Notes under the pieces: model-generated
What the model was told of the DNA's origin: nothing
What the model saw: the letters and a program-made list of their open reading frames with translations, nothing else
Databases searched by the model: none
Program-made: the position numbers and the translations under genes
Source: Oenanthe sinensis
Taxonomy: Eukaryota; Streptophyta; Magnoliopsida; Apiales; Apiaceae
Assembly: GCA_028671895.1 (NCBI GenBank)
Contig: CM053810.1
Location: forward strand, 28,313,501-28,377,500
Length of the DNA stretch: 64,000 bases
Direction of reading: 5' to 3'
Shown here: positions 31,560 through 43,448 of the stretch, piece by piece
How positions within the stretch are numbered: the first letter of the stretch is position 1
Layout of the letters: every line of letters begins with the position of its first letter

Positions 31560-33938
31560 GATTGTTAAACTTAGCAAACAAATCCAATAGAGAGGATAAC
31601 TTAACTAACAACTAGAAAAAGTAATCGTCCGGGACTTGTAAATAATGCTACTGGTTTTTCTGGATCAGATACTGTATTTCCAGAATTCTTGAGTAACTGA
31701 AATGAATGATGTATGTTCCTCTAGCACTGAACTGATATACATGTAGTATCATCTTCATTTCTGTCTGTTTGAGCTTTCTCTGGTTCAAAATCCTTCATAA
31801 TTTGAACATAAAGAACTTATCATGAACAGATCTTTATGGGAATTCAAATTCCTGGGAATGTCTTGTGTTGAATCATGGAACATAGCTCAAATATGTTCTC
31901 CCCCTAAGAATGTGATTCTTCTTCTTTCTCTTCTTCTCCCTTTAGATAATAAATGGAAATTTTAATTCTTATCTGTACTTCCCACTTGGATGAGGAATCC
32001 TCTACTGACAACTCCTTTCAAGTATAGGATACAGTTCCTTGATTCTCCCATATTTTATTGTTTCCCATTAGGATCAGAAGATAAGATTTTCTTTTTCTTC
32101 TTGTCTAAAATATCCCCCTAAGGATATTAATTTCTCCCAAGGATACGAACCCCCTTTCCTAAGGATATTAAATTCTCCCAAGGATACGAAGATAAGACTT
32201 TATTAACTTCTCCTTTTTCTTCCTATAAATTATCCCCCTTAGTTGAGGAATCCTCAAATGGCCCATCTTTTGAATGGTTTGTCTTCCAAAGAAGGTTCTC
32301 GTCTGTCATTGATCGAAAGAAAAAAAATATAGTGACTTTTCTTTTAGAAGTAACAAGTAGCAATGGTAACTGTTTGGCTAATGGTTTCCTCACTTCTACT
32401 ACGTTCTGTTAGTGTTTACACTCAAGTGTCGAGCACTTAGAAGTGTTTCACTCTTTCTCTCCCTACCTCTCACTCAAGTGTATCTCTCCCTCACTTTCAC
32501 TTAAGTGTTTCTCTCTCTCACTTTCACTTTGCATTCCAAATATAGCCTTCTATACCTGCAAGTGAAATCCGTCAATTCATATATATTTCCAACACCTGAT
32601 TCATCATAATGAACTGAATCACTATCAAGTGGAGAATTGTCTCGTTGAGGTGTTTTTTATCTATCATGCATAAGCACTGTCTCAGCACCAGACTCATTAG
32701 TTATTGCTAAATAACTGTCTAGTGGAGCCTCACCTCTTTGAGATGGGTTATCCCAAGATTTTAAAATCTGTTAGGGAATCCTGCCTTGTTCTATCAAGGA
32801 GTTACCTCACACCTTCTCTATAAACGGGAGATGGACATTCCATTTCAGGATCTGGAAATGTTCCTTCCAAGAGGGTCGACGTAGTAGACAATGTAATGAA
32901 TGACAATTTAGATGATACGTTTCCCTCGTAACCCTGTGACGGGAATTTGTGTAAAATACCCTACTTGACTCATCCGAAGAATTCTTGTCAAGCAGTTGCC
33001 TCTCAAGCCCATATAAATCTGAACAAGAGATCTCCCTTTCAGGATGCAGAAGATTAACTTTTGTTTGAGGTAGATACCTGGACAATGTAGTATATGGCTA
33101 GAGTCCGTATCTCCTCTGAATGCCTATACCTCTCACTGTGCACGCCTTGCAATGTGATCCTAGAATTTATCTGTTTAGGCTTTCCATCAGCGTAAGTGCC
33201 GGTGGTGTGCTTGACTCATTACAAGATGCTCTGGCTGACGAGCGAATTTCAATGGACTCACCCTGTTGAGAGAATGATTCCAGAGACAGTTTAATTGCCT
33301 TTTCAGCTCTGCATCCTTTTGAGAAGATGCAGATGAGCTTACAGTTACCTCAGTTATATACTACTTTACTTCTCTGGAGGTAGAGCTGTGGGTGCACTTC
33401 CGACTTCATCCTTATTTGGTGCATCAAGTGCAGTTTCTCCCTTATCAACCTCTAACTAACATAAGTTCCTTATATCTCCAAGGGTTAATATATGGAAGTG
33501 GATGAATGAGTGTTTGGTATTATGGCATGGGTAAGAGATTGATGGGTTTTTAACCTCCTGGCCAGCTTCTATAGCCTCTGGGGACTACTCGGGAAGAATC
33601 AATTAAGATTAAAAGATAATCACCTTAACATTCCAAAATATATTTTTCATCCCAATGAGAAGGAAAAATATTATAAGGAATGGTAATGGATTGCGTTAAA
33701 GCACTTTTAGTAAAAGAGTTTTGTCGGTTATAAAGATTTATCATTTAAGAACATGATACCAATAGAAATTTTCTTTAAGACACTTATCCCATAATAAAAT
33801 GCGGAAGTATCAGAGAAAAATTCTATCCCTTATGAATTTCTTATAAGGCAAACTTCCCATAATAAAATGCGGGAATTTACATCAAAGAAGAAATTCAACT
33901 CTCTTACCAAATTTTATCTCAATAAAATGACTCTTTTC
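31560..33938 (-). other. RT6 internal 3' region (expected ORF3 place), no ORF recognised
   Basis: By position this should be ORF3 of RT6, but no frame shows the conserved domain. It contains imperfect duplications: TAAGGATATTAA with TCTCCCAAGGATACGAA twice at about 32105-32190, and CCCATAATAAAATGCGG twice at about 33785-33865. A 92-codon minus-strand frame at 32807-33085 has no family that I recognise. Confidence 0.5.
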
Positions 33939-34483
33939 TGAAAGGCAGAGTGTCTAAACTTGTAACACTATAACTTATGTAACTCAACTAAAAGAAAAGA
34001 TACTTAACTGGAAAATAATCAAGAACATGAAGCCACAAAGAAATCAATATTAAATGAAGACAAGGTAATTGATACAATTCAACATGTTAACTATGATCAA
34101 ACAAAGAAGAAATCGTTGAAAGAAGTTCAAAACAGAGTTGTTCATGCCTCAGTGATTTGTAACTTAAAGGTTCAAGATCATAACTATCAGTATCCATAAG
34201 ACTAATTGATTCCAAGTGAACAAGAAGGAAAGAAATAATTGGAAAGCCACATTACTAATTGAATATGGTAATCTATTCAAGAAGCAGAGACACTATCAAG
34301 ACTAGTCACTTATGAATCAGACCATTGCATCAAGTGTCAGGACATTGATAGCAAGTTTATGTCCGTAATAGAGATCCAGGTTCAAGAGCTTGTTGAAGAA
34401 TATGGAAGACATAAAGAAATCACAAGTTCAAGATGTTGCATTAAAGTTTCAAGTTGAAGCCCAGAATTTCTCTAAGTACAAAA

Positions 34484-34672
34484 TGTTCGAGATGGCCAAG
34501 TAGAATATTCCTATGTAGAAATTCTACTTAAATGTTCGAGATAGCCAAGTAGAATATTCCTATGTAGAAATTCTACTTAAATGTTCGAGATAGCCAAGTA
34601 GAATATTCCTATGTAGAAATTCTACTTAAATGTTCGAGATGGCCAAGTAGAAATTCTCAAGTAGATGTTCTA
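34484..34672 (+). repeat. 49-bp tandem repeat in RT7 5' LTR
   Basis: Units start TGTTCGAGAT at 34484, 34533, 34582 and 34631. Each contains CAAGTAGAATATTC and an inverted half GTAGAAATTCTAC. The same array is in the 3' LTR at 55801-55988. Confidence 0.95.
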
Positions 34673-34816
34673 CATAGAGGGCAGTTTCCACAAGACACAT
34701 GACATCATCTAATTGGCAGATTTCCAAGCTTTCAAGATAAGATAATATTTATGTGGACATCATTGGCCCACATATATCTTAGTATTTGAAGACTACAGGA
34801 CATAGATTACAAGTAG

Positions 34817-34825
34817 TATAAATAG
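34817..34825 (+). promoter_or_regulatory. Putative TATA box, RT7 5' LTR
   Basis: TATAAATAG, about 145 bp downstream of the repeat array. The copy in the 3' LTR is at 56134-56142. Confidence 0.65.
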
Positions 34826-35095
34826 AAGTACTTGTGTATTTTTTTAAGAGAGCAATATTTTCGAGATAAACACTTGTAAAAGAGAGAAAGAGAGTATTCA
34901 CAGAGGTTAGTATCATTTACTACCCTCTTTACTTCTGGTGTACTTTGTAATGAATGTTGTAGCAACCCTTTCAAGTTATATATAAGACATATATTCCTTG
35001 AATCATTGTGTTCATTTATTACATGGTATTTATTGCTTCTTAAATTCGAAAAGTTGTATTCACCCCCCCTCTACAACACATTTGGACCTAACAAT

Positions 35096-35107
35096 TGGTA
35101 TCAGAGC
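35096..35107 (+). other. RT7 primer binding site (tRNA-iMet)
   Basis: TGGTATCAGAGC, two bases after the LTR. Confidence 0.93.
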
Positions 35108-35895
35108 TTCATGTTTAACATACAAAACATAGATCCTTGTGTTTGGTAGAAGATTCGTGAGTTTTCTTTTACAGATCTACTTTTTAAGATTTTCTTGGAA
35201 AGTGTGCTTTAATTTGTTTGACAGAGAAAACTCAGTCTAAAAATTATTTAAATACTCCAGGTGTGTTTATCTAGCTTGGGTGGACTTTAGATAATTTTTG
35301 TGAATTATTCTGGGTACTTTGATTTTTGGTGTTCTTCAAGAAGTCATCACTGTTCTTGACAAAGAAGACAAACCCAGCAACTTTTGATTACCTTTTCAAA
35401 AGACAAAAAGTGAAAAAGGTGTTATTGGCTTTTGATTTGACATATATCTCACAACAAAAAGTATTACAGAAGATATTCAGTACCTAGCACGTGGGTTAGG
35501 TGAGTTAGGTGAGAAAAGCCACAAAAGTCAAAGTGTGAAAAGTAATATTGTTTATTCAATATTAAAGTGACCTGCAACAAATTTCTTCTAAGGACAAAAG
35601 TTCTATATAGAATATTCTACTTGAATATTCGACTTGAATATTCTACTTGAATATTCGACTTGAATATTCTACTTGAATATTCGACTTGAATATTCTACTT
35701 GAATATTCGACTTGAATTTCTACTTAGAGAATTTCGACTTAGGCAGTAATTCTACATAGCCTAGTCTTGGGTACATAGAATTTTTTGGTGTCCAGAACTT
35801 GAAGCTTGATTTATTTTGAGATAATTTAATTTTCTTTTAATTACTACTCAAGTAATAAGAAAAGTTTATTATCTTTACTTTAAATCCACATTAAG
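35108..35895 (+). other. RT7 leader
   Basis: 788 nt without ORFs. The first half resembles the RT1 leader. Near 35605-35745 there are tandem 13-mers. Confidence 0.75.
35605..35745 (+). repeat. 13-bp tandem repeat in RT7 leader
   Basis: Units of TTGAATATTC(T/G)AC in which TAC and GAC strictly alternate over about seven units, a 26-bp higher-order period. GAATATTCTACTTG is the exact reverse complement of a word in the 49-bp LTR unit. Confidence 0.93.
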
Positions 35896-38346
35896 ATGGC
35901 ACCTAAAAACAATTTTAAGATTCCAATGTTCGACCGAGATCATTATGAAGAATGGGTGTTGAGAATGAAACTTTACCTTGAGTCCGTCAATCCTGAATAT
36001 CTGGAAGTCCTTGACAAAGGTAAATTTGTACCAATGGTTTTTATTCCTGAGCATATGGAAGGAGATGTGGTAGTACCACAACGGTCTGAGCCTAAGAAGG
36101 CAGTAGACTTTTCAGATGCTGATAAGGAGCAGATAGCTTTCGATACATCCGTTCGACAAACACTGATGGAATCCCTACATCATGAGATGTTTAATGTAGT
36201 TAAAGGACTAACTACAGCGAAGAAGATTTGGGATAAGCTAGAGGTCGTCATGGAAGGTACCGCTGAGGTCAGAAGCAACAAAACACTTATACTCAAGATG
36301 GAGTATGATACCTTCAGAATAAGAAAAGGTGAAAGCATAACAGATGTCTATCTAAGATTCAGTCAGTTAGTTTTGGATTTGAATCTGAGAGGTGTAACTC
36401 TCCCCGTGGTTGAAGTCAACACGAGATATCTAAGGAACCAGCCAAAAAGCATTGAACATAGAGTCAACGCTGTAAGAGAAACCAGAGATTTGCACACAAC
36501 TTCTCTGGAAGAATATTATAGAATTTTAAAGACCTATGAGCTAGAGACCCTTCAAGATCAAGCATGGGATAATGATTCAAGAGGAAAGGAAGCGGCATCA
36601 GGATTAATTGCTGACGAGGAAGAGTCTAAAAAGGCAATGATTTCAGAGAAACCTATATCATCACCTGCACCACATCAAGTTGGAAATGATGACGAGTGCA
36701 CATCAAATAGTGATGATGACTACTTCACCCAAGAAGAGATGGACAACATGGATGATAGTGTCGTGGCATACATGGCAAGGAAGTTCAGCAACATAAGATT
36801 CAGAAAGAGTAACCGTCCACAAAGAAAATCTTCATCTTACTATCGGGTTACTAAGGGTGGTGGTAGTTCTCAAGGTTACAAAGGGAAAGCCAAGAGTGTC
36901 AGCTACAAATCACCGTTGGATTTCAAAATGAAGTTCAAATGCTATAACTGTGGTGAAGCTGGACATTTTGCTACAAACTGCAAGAAGCCAAAACAGACAT
37001 ATCCCAAAGAAACTTATGAAGCCCTCAAAGGCAAGTATGAAGCCCTGGTGAAGGAAAGACATGGAAAGAGAGCTTTAGTTGTAACAGAAGGCAGAGCTTG
37101 GGATGATTCAGATGATGAAGAAGTTACTCATACAGCAAACTTTGCCCTCATGGCTGACACATCAGATGTACTAGAGGTACCAGTTCGAACCCTTAAAGAG
37201 GAAATGTCTATTGATGATTATAAGGTGCAGAACGGGGCTCTTAGCGAAGAGATCTATATGTTGTGCAAAAGCCTAAATACTTCTCAAAAAGAACAGAAAA
37301 CACTTGTTGCCAAATGCAGAATGCTTGAGGCAAAAGTGGAAGAATTAGAGGCTGCTTGCACTATAGATACTTCCCTAAGAGACTCTATTAAAACTTTGGA
37401 ACACAAGCTCAACCTTAAGGATGAAATAAAAGCATGTCTTAGGAATAAACTAGCTGAGTTAGAAACTAAATGCGAAGCTTATAAACTAGTAGCTAGTAAA
37501 GTGAATGTTGATAGTGGCACATTTAAGAAGATAACTAGAGTCGGTGTAGGACTTGACTATTCTAACTTATCTAAGAAAGAAAGAAAAAGGCCTGTAGACA
37601 CTAGTTCCAGTGAGATTAATAAGGAAATACCTTCAATTCTTAAATCTGCTGTCAAACCTATCTTTAAACACTTCGTTCCTCGTGAAGAAGAAGAGACTGA
37701 ATTATTAGTTAGATATGAGATAGAGATGGAAGATCGCAAGAGTGAACAACCTGTAACTCCTACTAAATCAGTTAGAATCAAATCCCCTAGAGAAGAATCT
37801 AGACCAGGATTAGGAGTTAAGGTTGTTAAACAACAGAGTAAAAAGGAAAAAGACTTAAAAGAGGTTAAGGCAGAACGAATAAAGAAAGCATGTTATCACT
37901 GTAAATCAACTGAACATCTTTCTTATGCATGTAAATCTAACATGAATATTCTTGTTGCACATGCCATGACTGTACCACACACAATGAATAATATGCATCA
38001 GAATCATGCACAATGTGGTCAACTAAATTGTATGTCATGCACTTTTAAAGTCATGCAAACGTTTGTGAACTTGATGAATGCAACTAGCCAATCATGTCTA
38101 AATTCTTCTGCTAGTTCTAATGTCAAAAAGAAGCATGTAAGAGCTAAAACTGTTAGTCCTCCTAAAGTTAGGAGTGACAAGGCCTCTCCTAAGACTGACA
38201 AATCCGTCAAGTCTGAAAAAGGAAAAGACAAAGTCGAAAGCTCTAGTAATGTTAAAAAGAACGCATCTCCTATTGTTAAATTTGATAATTCTCGATCTTA
38301 TAGAAAAGCCGGGCCCAATCAATCTTGGGTTCCGAAGAACGCCTAA
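35896..38346 (+). CDS. RT7 gag (capsid/nucleocapsid), intact
   Basis: 816 residues from ATG 35896 to TAA 38344-38346. The N-terminal copia gag core includes IPMFDRDHYEEWVLRMKLYL (residues about 9-28) and RETRDLHTTSLEEYYRILKT. Near residue 290-310 is YMARKFSNIRFRKS, a block also found in RT5 and in the RT6 relic. Zinc knuckles are CYNCGEAGHFATNC (near 352) and CYHCKSTEHLSYAC (near 665). Between them is a coiled-coil-like stretch (about 440-530). The C-terminus is Lys/Ser-rich and very basic, ending SWVPKNA. Gag forms the particle shell and packages RNA. No mutation breaks it, although pol and ORF3 of the same element are heavily broken. Confidence 0.94.
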   Translation: MAPKNNFKIPMFDRDHYEEWVLRMKLYLESVNPEYLEVLDKGKFVPMVFIPEHMEGDVVVPQRSEPKKAVDFSDADKEQIAFDTSVRQTLMESLHHEMFNVVKGLTTAKKIWDKLEVVMEGTAEVRSNKTLILKMEYDTFRIRKGESITDVYLRFSQLVLDLNLRGVTLPVVEVNTRYLRNQPKSIEHRVNAVRETRDLHTTSLEEYYRILKTYELETLQDQAWDNDSRGKEAASGLIADEEESKKAMISEKPISSPAPHQVGNDDECTSNSDDDYFTQEEMDNMDDSVVAYMARKFSNIRFRKSNRPQRKSSSYYRVTKGGGSSQGYKGKAKSVSYKSPLDFKMKFKCYNCGEAGHFATNCKKPKQTYPKETYEALKGKYEALVKERHGKRALVVTEGRAWDDSDDEEVTHTANFALMADTSDVLEVPVRTLKEEMSIDDYKVQNGALSEEIYMLCKSLNTSQKEQKTLVAKCRMLEAKVEELEAACTIDTSLRDSIKTLEHKLNLKDEIKACLRNKLAELETKCEAYKLVASKVNVDSGTFKKITRVGVGLDYSNLSKKERKRPVDTSSSEINKEIPSILKSAVKPIFKHFVPREEEETELLVRYEIEMEDRKSEQPVTPTKSVRIKSPREESRPGLGVKVVKQQSKKEKDLKEVKAERIKKACYHCKSTEHLSYACKSNMNILVAHAMTVPHTMNNMHQNHAQCGQLNCMSCTFKVMQTFVNLMNATSQSCLNSSASSNVKKKHVRAKTVSPPKVRSDKASPKTDKSVKSEKGKDKVESSSNVKKNASPIVKFDNSRSYRKAGPNQSWVPKNA

Positions 38347-41300
38347 TCAATCTGTTATTGCAGGCCATTAAGCAGAAAAGAAATAAAGTTATATGGGTGC
38401 TAGATAGTGGAGCATCAAGGCATATGACAGGAAACAAGTCCCTGCTTACAGAGTTGGTTGTGAAGGCTGGCCCTTATGTCTCCTTTGGAGATGATAGCAA
38501 ATGAGTGACAAAGGGATATGGCAAATTGAAGACTGGTAATGTCATCATTGAAAATATTTCTTATGTTGAGGGATTGAAGCACAATATGTTGAGTATCAGT
38601 CAATTCTGTGACAAAGGTTATGAAATTGTCTTTAATAAGAAAGGTGTATCAATAATTCACATCAAGGAAGGTTCATTGGCTTTAAGAGGAGTTCGGAAGG
38701 CAAATCTTTTTGTTGCTGATATGGATTCGGCAAACCAGAATGAAGTCACATGTTTCTACAGTAAAGCTTCAGATGATGAAAGCTGGTTATGATATAAAAA
38801 GCTATCTCACCCAAACTTCAAAACGATGAATGCTCTCGCGAGACGAGAATTGGTGAAAGATCTACCTCAAATGGAGTTTGCTCCTAAAGGACTTTGCGAA
38901 GCATTTGAAATGGGAAAGTCAAAGCAAGCATCACATAAGAGTAAAGAAATTTCTAGTATCACTGAGCCTCTACAACTTCTACATATAGACTTATTTGGCC
39001 CAGTGAATGTACTATCGTTATCAAGAAAAAGATATGCGTTGGTAATCGTGGATGACTTCTCCAAGTATACATGGGTATTGTTCGTTATGACAAAAGATGA
39101 AGTACCTTTCTAAATCATTGATCACATCACTCAAATTGAGAATGTTTCAACACTCACTGTGAAGACGATTAGATCAAACAATGGCACAGAATTTAAAAAT
39201 GCAATATTGAATGATTTCTGTGTTTCTAAAGGAATACATCGTTAGTACTCTGCCCCGAGAACTCCACAGCAAAATGGAGTAGTTGAAAGAAATAATCGAA
39301 CATTGGTTGAAGCAGCAAGAACTTTGTTATTTGAATCAAAACTTCCTCTATACTTTTGGGCTGAAGTAGTGAGTACAGCATGTTACACTCAAAATAGAAC
39401 CTTGATTATAAAAGATAAAGAAAAGACACCATGTGAACTAATGAATAACAGAAGACCTACAATCAAATACTTTCATGTCTTTGGAGCTAAATGCTATGTA
39501 CTAATAGACGATGAAAATTTAGGCAAGTTTGAAGCAAAAGCACGTGAAGGGATATTTGTCGGTTATTCTACAGATGTGGTGGCAGCTTATCGGGTATTCT
39601 TAGTGAGTGATCGAAAAGTTATTGAAAGTTACAATGTCAGATTCGACGATACCAAACTCCCATCAATTTCTAAAGATAATAGTGAACCTGAGTCCCTAAA
39701 GATTCAAAATCTGGACTTAGATGTAATTGAAGATGAACCTGAGTTGGTTGTTACTTCAAATATGCCAAGTGTTCGAGAATAAATACCTGAGTCTAGTGAA
39801 AGATCAGTGGAAACTTCTTCCGCACGTTCCGGCAACATCTCAGAGGGAGTAAATAGCAGCTCAAGGACAAGTGGTCAAAGCTCAAGAAGAGATGACACTA
39901 GTTCTGTAGGAGCTGGCACTAACTCAGGGGGAGTTAGTGGAAATAACACAAGTAGTCAACACAACAATTCAGAAAGTCAAGCTGAATCATCAAGACAATT
40001 TCCAAGAGAACGTGTATGGAGTAGAGACCATTTGTTTGAATTAATTATTGGTGATCCAGATGCTGGTGTGATTACTAGAAGAATTGCAAGAGCTGACATG
40101 GCTAATATCTGTTTATACTCTGGGTTCTTGTCCAAGCTGGAACCTAAAGAAATAGAAGAAGCTCTTGGTGATGCTGATTGGGTGGTTGCAATGCAAGAGG
40201 AGCTCAATCAGTTTGAAAGGCAGAAAGTTTGGAAACTGTTACCCCGATCGAAGAACAGATCAGTAATTGGAACTAAGTTGGTATTCAGAAATAAACTGGA
40301 TGAAGACGGACTTGTAACACGAAACAAGGCTCATTTGGTAGCGAAGGGTTATTCTAAAAAAGAAGGTATTGATTATGATGAGACCTATGCTCCAATTGCA
40401 AGACTTGAGGTAGTCAGGATGTTCTTAGCCTTTGCAGCACACAAGAACTTCAAGGTTTTTCAGATGGATGTGAAAAGTGCCTTCCTGAATGGAGAACTAG
40501 AAGAAGAAGTATATCTGGAACAGCCACCTGGCTTTGTTGATCCAGAACTTGTAGATTTTGTGTACTTTCTCTTCAAAGCTGTCTATGGCCTCAAACAATC
40601 CCCAAGACGATGGTATGAAACCCTATCCTTGTTCTTAATTGAAAGTGGGTTTACTAGGGGAGTAATTGATAAAACATTGTTCTATAAAAATGTAAAGGGT
40701 GATTTAATACTTGTTCAAGTCTATGTGGATGATATTATTTTTGGGTCATCTAATGAACGCTTGTGCGAGAAATTTTCCAAGTTAATGCAGGATAAGTATG
40801 AGATGAGCATGATGGGGGAGCTGTCATTCTTCCTTGGGTTACAGATCAGTCAGAGAAAAGAAGGAATCTTTATCTGTCAATCCAAATACATCAAAGATTT
40901 ACTCAAGAAGTCCAATCTAGAAGATGCGTCAGCAGCTAAAACTCTCATGGCTACTGCCGCGAAGCTTGATGAAGACAAATCAGGTAAACCAGTTGATATC
41001 ACAAGCTATCGAGGTATGATTGGCTCACTTCTTTATTTAACTGCAAGTAGACCTGATATAATGTTCGCAACTTGTTTGTGTGCAAGGTTCCAAACGGATC
41101 CTAGAGAGTCACATCTCATAGCCGTCAAACGAATCTTTAGGTATCTCAAGGGAACATCAAATCTAGGGATTTGGTACCCAAGAGATACAGGTTTTAATCT
41201 AATAGGCTATTCAAATTCAGACTATGCAGGTTGCAGGATTGATAGGAAAAGCACATCTGGTGCCTGTCAATTTCTAGGGAGAAGATTGGTGTCCTGGCAA

Positions 41301-41666
41301 AGTAAAAAGCAACATACAGTATCTACTTCTACTGCTGAAGCTGAGTACATTGCTGCTGGAAGCTGTGTAGCTCAAATATTGTGGATGAGGAACCAATTGA
41401 AAGATTATGGCATGGAGCACAAAAAGATTCCAATCATGTGTGACAACACAAGTGCCATTGCCATGACCAACAATCCTGTAGACCACTCAAGAACCAAGCA
41501 CATAGATATCAGGTATCACTTCATTAGAGAACATGTCGAGGAGGGGACTGTGGAGTTACATTTTTGGCCCACAATGCAACAAATTGCAGATATATTCACT
41601 AAACCTCTTAATGAAGTAACATTCAATAGGTTAGTTAGTGAATTGGGGATGCTTAACACAAGTTAG
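38304..41666 (+). pseudogene. RT7 pol (protease-integrase-RT-RNase H), five nonsense codons
   Basis: It lies in the -1 frame relative to gag, open from 38304 and overlapping gag's last 40 nt. Protease: VIWVLDSGASRHMTG at about 38388-38430. Integrase: HIDLFGPVNV, VDDFSKYTW, then RSNNGTEF where the catalytic Asp of RSDNGTEF is Asn, and PQQNGVVERNNRT. RT: QMDVKSAFLNGELEEEVYLE and YVDDIIFGS near 40725. RNase H: STAEAEYIAAGSC, DNTSAIAMTNNP and ADIFTKPL. Stops in the same frame are TGA 38502-38504, TGA 38790-38792 (conserved Trp), TAA 39111-39113, TAG 39243-39245 and TAA 39780-39782. The RT-RNase H part (39807-41666) is open. The polyprotein cannot be made and integrase would be dead. Confidence 0.94.
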
Positions 41667-43448
41667 TGATTTCTCCTATCTGGAAAATTCCAGTTTTAAT
41701 CATGTACATGAATTTTTAGTCTTGTCAATTGCCTATTTTGTTTGTGCATAGTTGAAAACATATGTAAATAATCTCTACAATTGCTCAAAATATCACTTCT
41801 GCATCCTAATTAATCATTAAGGACTTAGACTTTAAAATGGTTAATTAATGAGTATTTTAGGATGCATGTTGTGTTATTTTACATAAATTCATTGTGCTTT
41901 ATGTGTAATTATTGGTTAAATCTTTGAATTTATGTTGGTTAGATTGCATGATCATAGGGGGAGTTAAATTCATATTAGTCTAAATTTTTCATGATTTTTA
42001 TATTAATTTACCTATGTTTTTCATGTAATTTTTATTAATTTAGAGGCCTTAGAATTGTCAAGGAATGTTTTTAATTATTTACTTTGTTAAAAATCCTTTA
42101 ATTGATATTTACATTAATTTGGTAAAATTTAATTGTTGTTTTTATTGCAAAAATTGCCAAATTATTATAAATATCTTCAAAATTAAAATTTTTGAAAATT
42201 CTAAGTCTGGGAAGAATATTCGAGATAAGTTCTATCTTGAAATTCATCTCGAAATTCGACTTGAAATTCGAGTTACCGTTCCCCGTGTGCCTGTTCAATA
42301 TTCCAAGTCTGGGAAATCGTTCGAGTTAGTCTCTATCTCGAATATTATCTCGAATTTCGACTTGATGTTCGAGTTAGTCTCTATCTCGAATATTATCTCG
42401 AAATTCGACTGGATGTTCGAGTTAGTCACTATCTCGAATATTATCTCAAATTTCGACTTGATGTTCGAGTTAGTCTCTATCTCGAATATTATCTCAAAAT
42501 TCAACTTGATGTTCGAGTTAGTCACTATCTCGAATATTATCTCGAATTTCGACTTGATGTTCGAGTTAGTCTCTATCTCGAATATTATCTCGAAATTCGA
42601 CTTGATGTTCGAGTTAGTCTCTATCTCGAATATTATCTCGAATTTCGATTTGATGTTCGAGATAAAGTTCCCAGGATTGTACTTGGAATTTTATTGAGTT
42701 TTTAAGGGATTTTTCGAGTTAACTCCTAACTCGAAACTCATCTCGAATTTTGTCTTGATATTCGAGATGGGATTCCCTGGTGGGTTATTATGCTGTTGTA
42801 ATTGATTAAATGGTCATTTGTTCGAGTTAGTGTCTATCTCGAACTTTATCTCGAATTTCGACTTGATGTTCGAGATAGTCTCTATCTCGAAACTCATCTC
42901 GAATTTCGATTTAAATGTTCTAGATAGTATTCGACTTAGGTTCCCCAGTGCGTACTTAGCATTTTTTTTCTTGTTTTCACAGGGGTATTTTTGTCTTTGC
43001 TCATTCATGTCTATATATACATCTCTAACTCGTGTAAATTTTTTCACTTTTACCTAATTGTTTTTAACCCTAATCTTTTACAGCCCCTACCCTCCCTCCC
43101 TGCGATTTCAAACATTCAAAGCCATGTTCATTCGATTGTGTCAAATCTCATACATACCACGAATTGCTGCCCGATTTTAGTTTACTATTCTCTGTTTACG
43201 TTCTTAATTGCCTGTGTTTGTGTATTTGATTGTGTCTGTTACTCTACTAAGTTTGCTATATATACACACAACTATCACGGTTAATTGCATACATCGTTTC
43301 GTTTTTATACCGCTTCTTTGGGTTGCAGAAATTAGTGGATTGGGTTGCGTTTGATATCGTATTTGCAGTAGTTAATTCCGCAGTTTAGTGTTATTCGCTG
43401 ATCTACTTCTCGGTTCTCTAAAAGGAATTAATTAATTTACGTGCTTTA
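41667..43448 (+). other. RT7 pol-ORF3 spacer with 48-bp array
   Basis: A non-coding AT-rich part (41667-42180) with a GGGGGAG tract near 41957, then a TTCGAG-rich repetitive part (42200-42930), then pyrimidine-rich sequence to the RT8 insertion. The remaining 77 nt lie at 50629-50705. Confidence 0.75.
42320..42665 (+). repeat. 48-bp tandem repeat in RT7 spacer
   Basis: Units start TTCGAGTTAG at 42320, 42368, 42416, 42464, 42512, 42560 and 42608, with a further start at 42656. The period is exactly 48 bp. Degenerate copies extend to about 42925. Because 48 is a multiple of three the array stays open as FELVSISNIISNFDLM repeats, but there is no sign that it is translated. Confidence 0.95.

Larger units (their letters stand above)
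33939..35093 (+). repeat. RT7 5' LTR
   Basis: 1155 bp from TGAAAGGCAG to GACCTAACA. It contains four starts of a 49-bp repeat and TATAAATAG at 34817-34825. Confidence 0.95.

Noticed and set aside
32807..33085. 92-codon minus-strand frame
   Set aside because: On the right strand for RT6 ORF3, but shows none of the conserved blocks. Kept only as part of the unannotated internal region.
38304..38346. Canonical -1 slippery heptamer at the gag-pol overlap
   Set aside because: No X-XXY-YYZ match in the gag frame was found in the overlap.
42065..42697. 210-codon open frame with FELVSISNII repeats
   Set aside because: It is produced by the 48-bp non-coding array (48 is a multiple of three). No homology, and it lies in a spacer between pol and ORF3.
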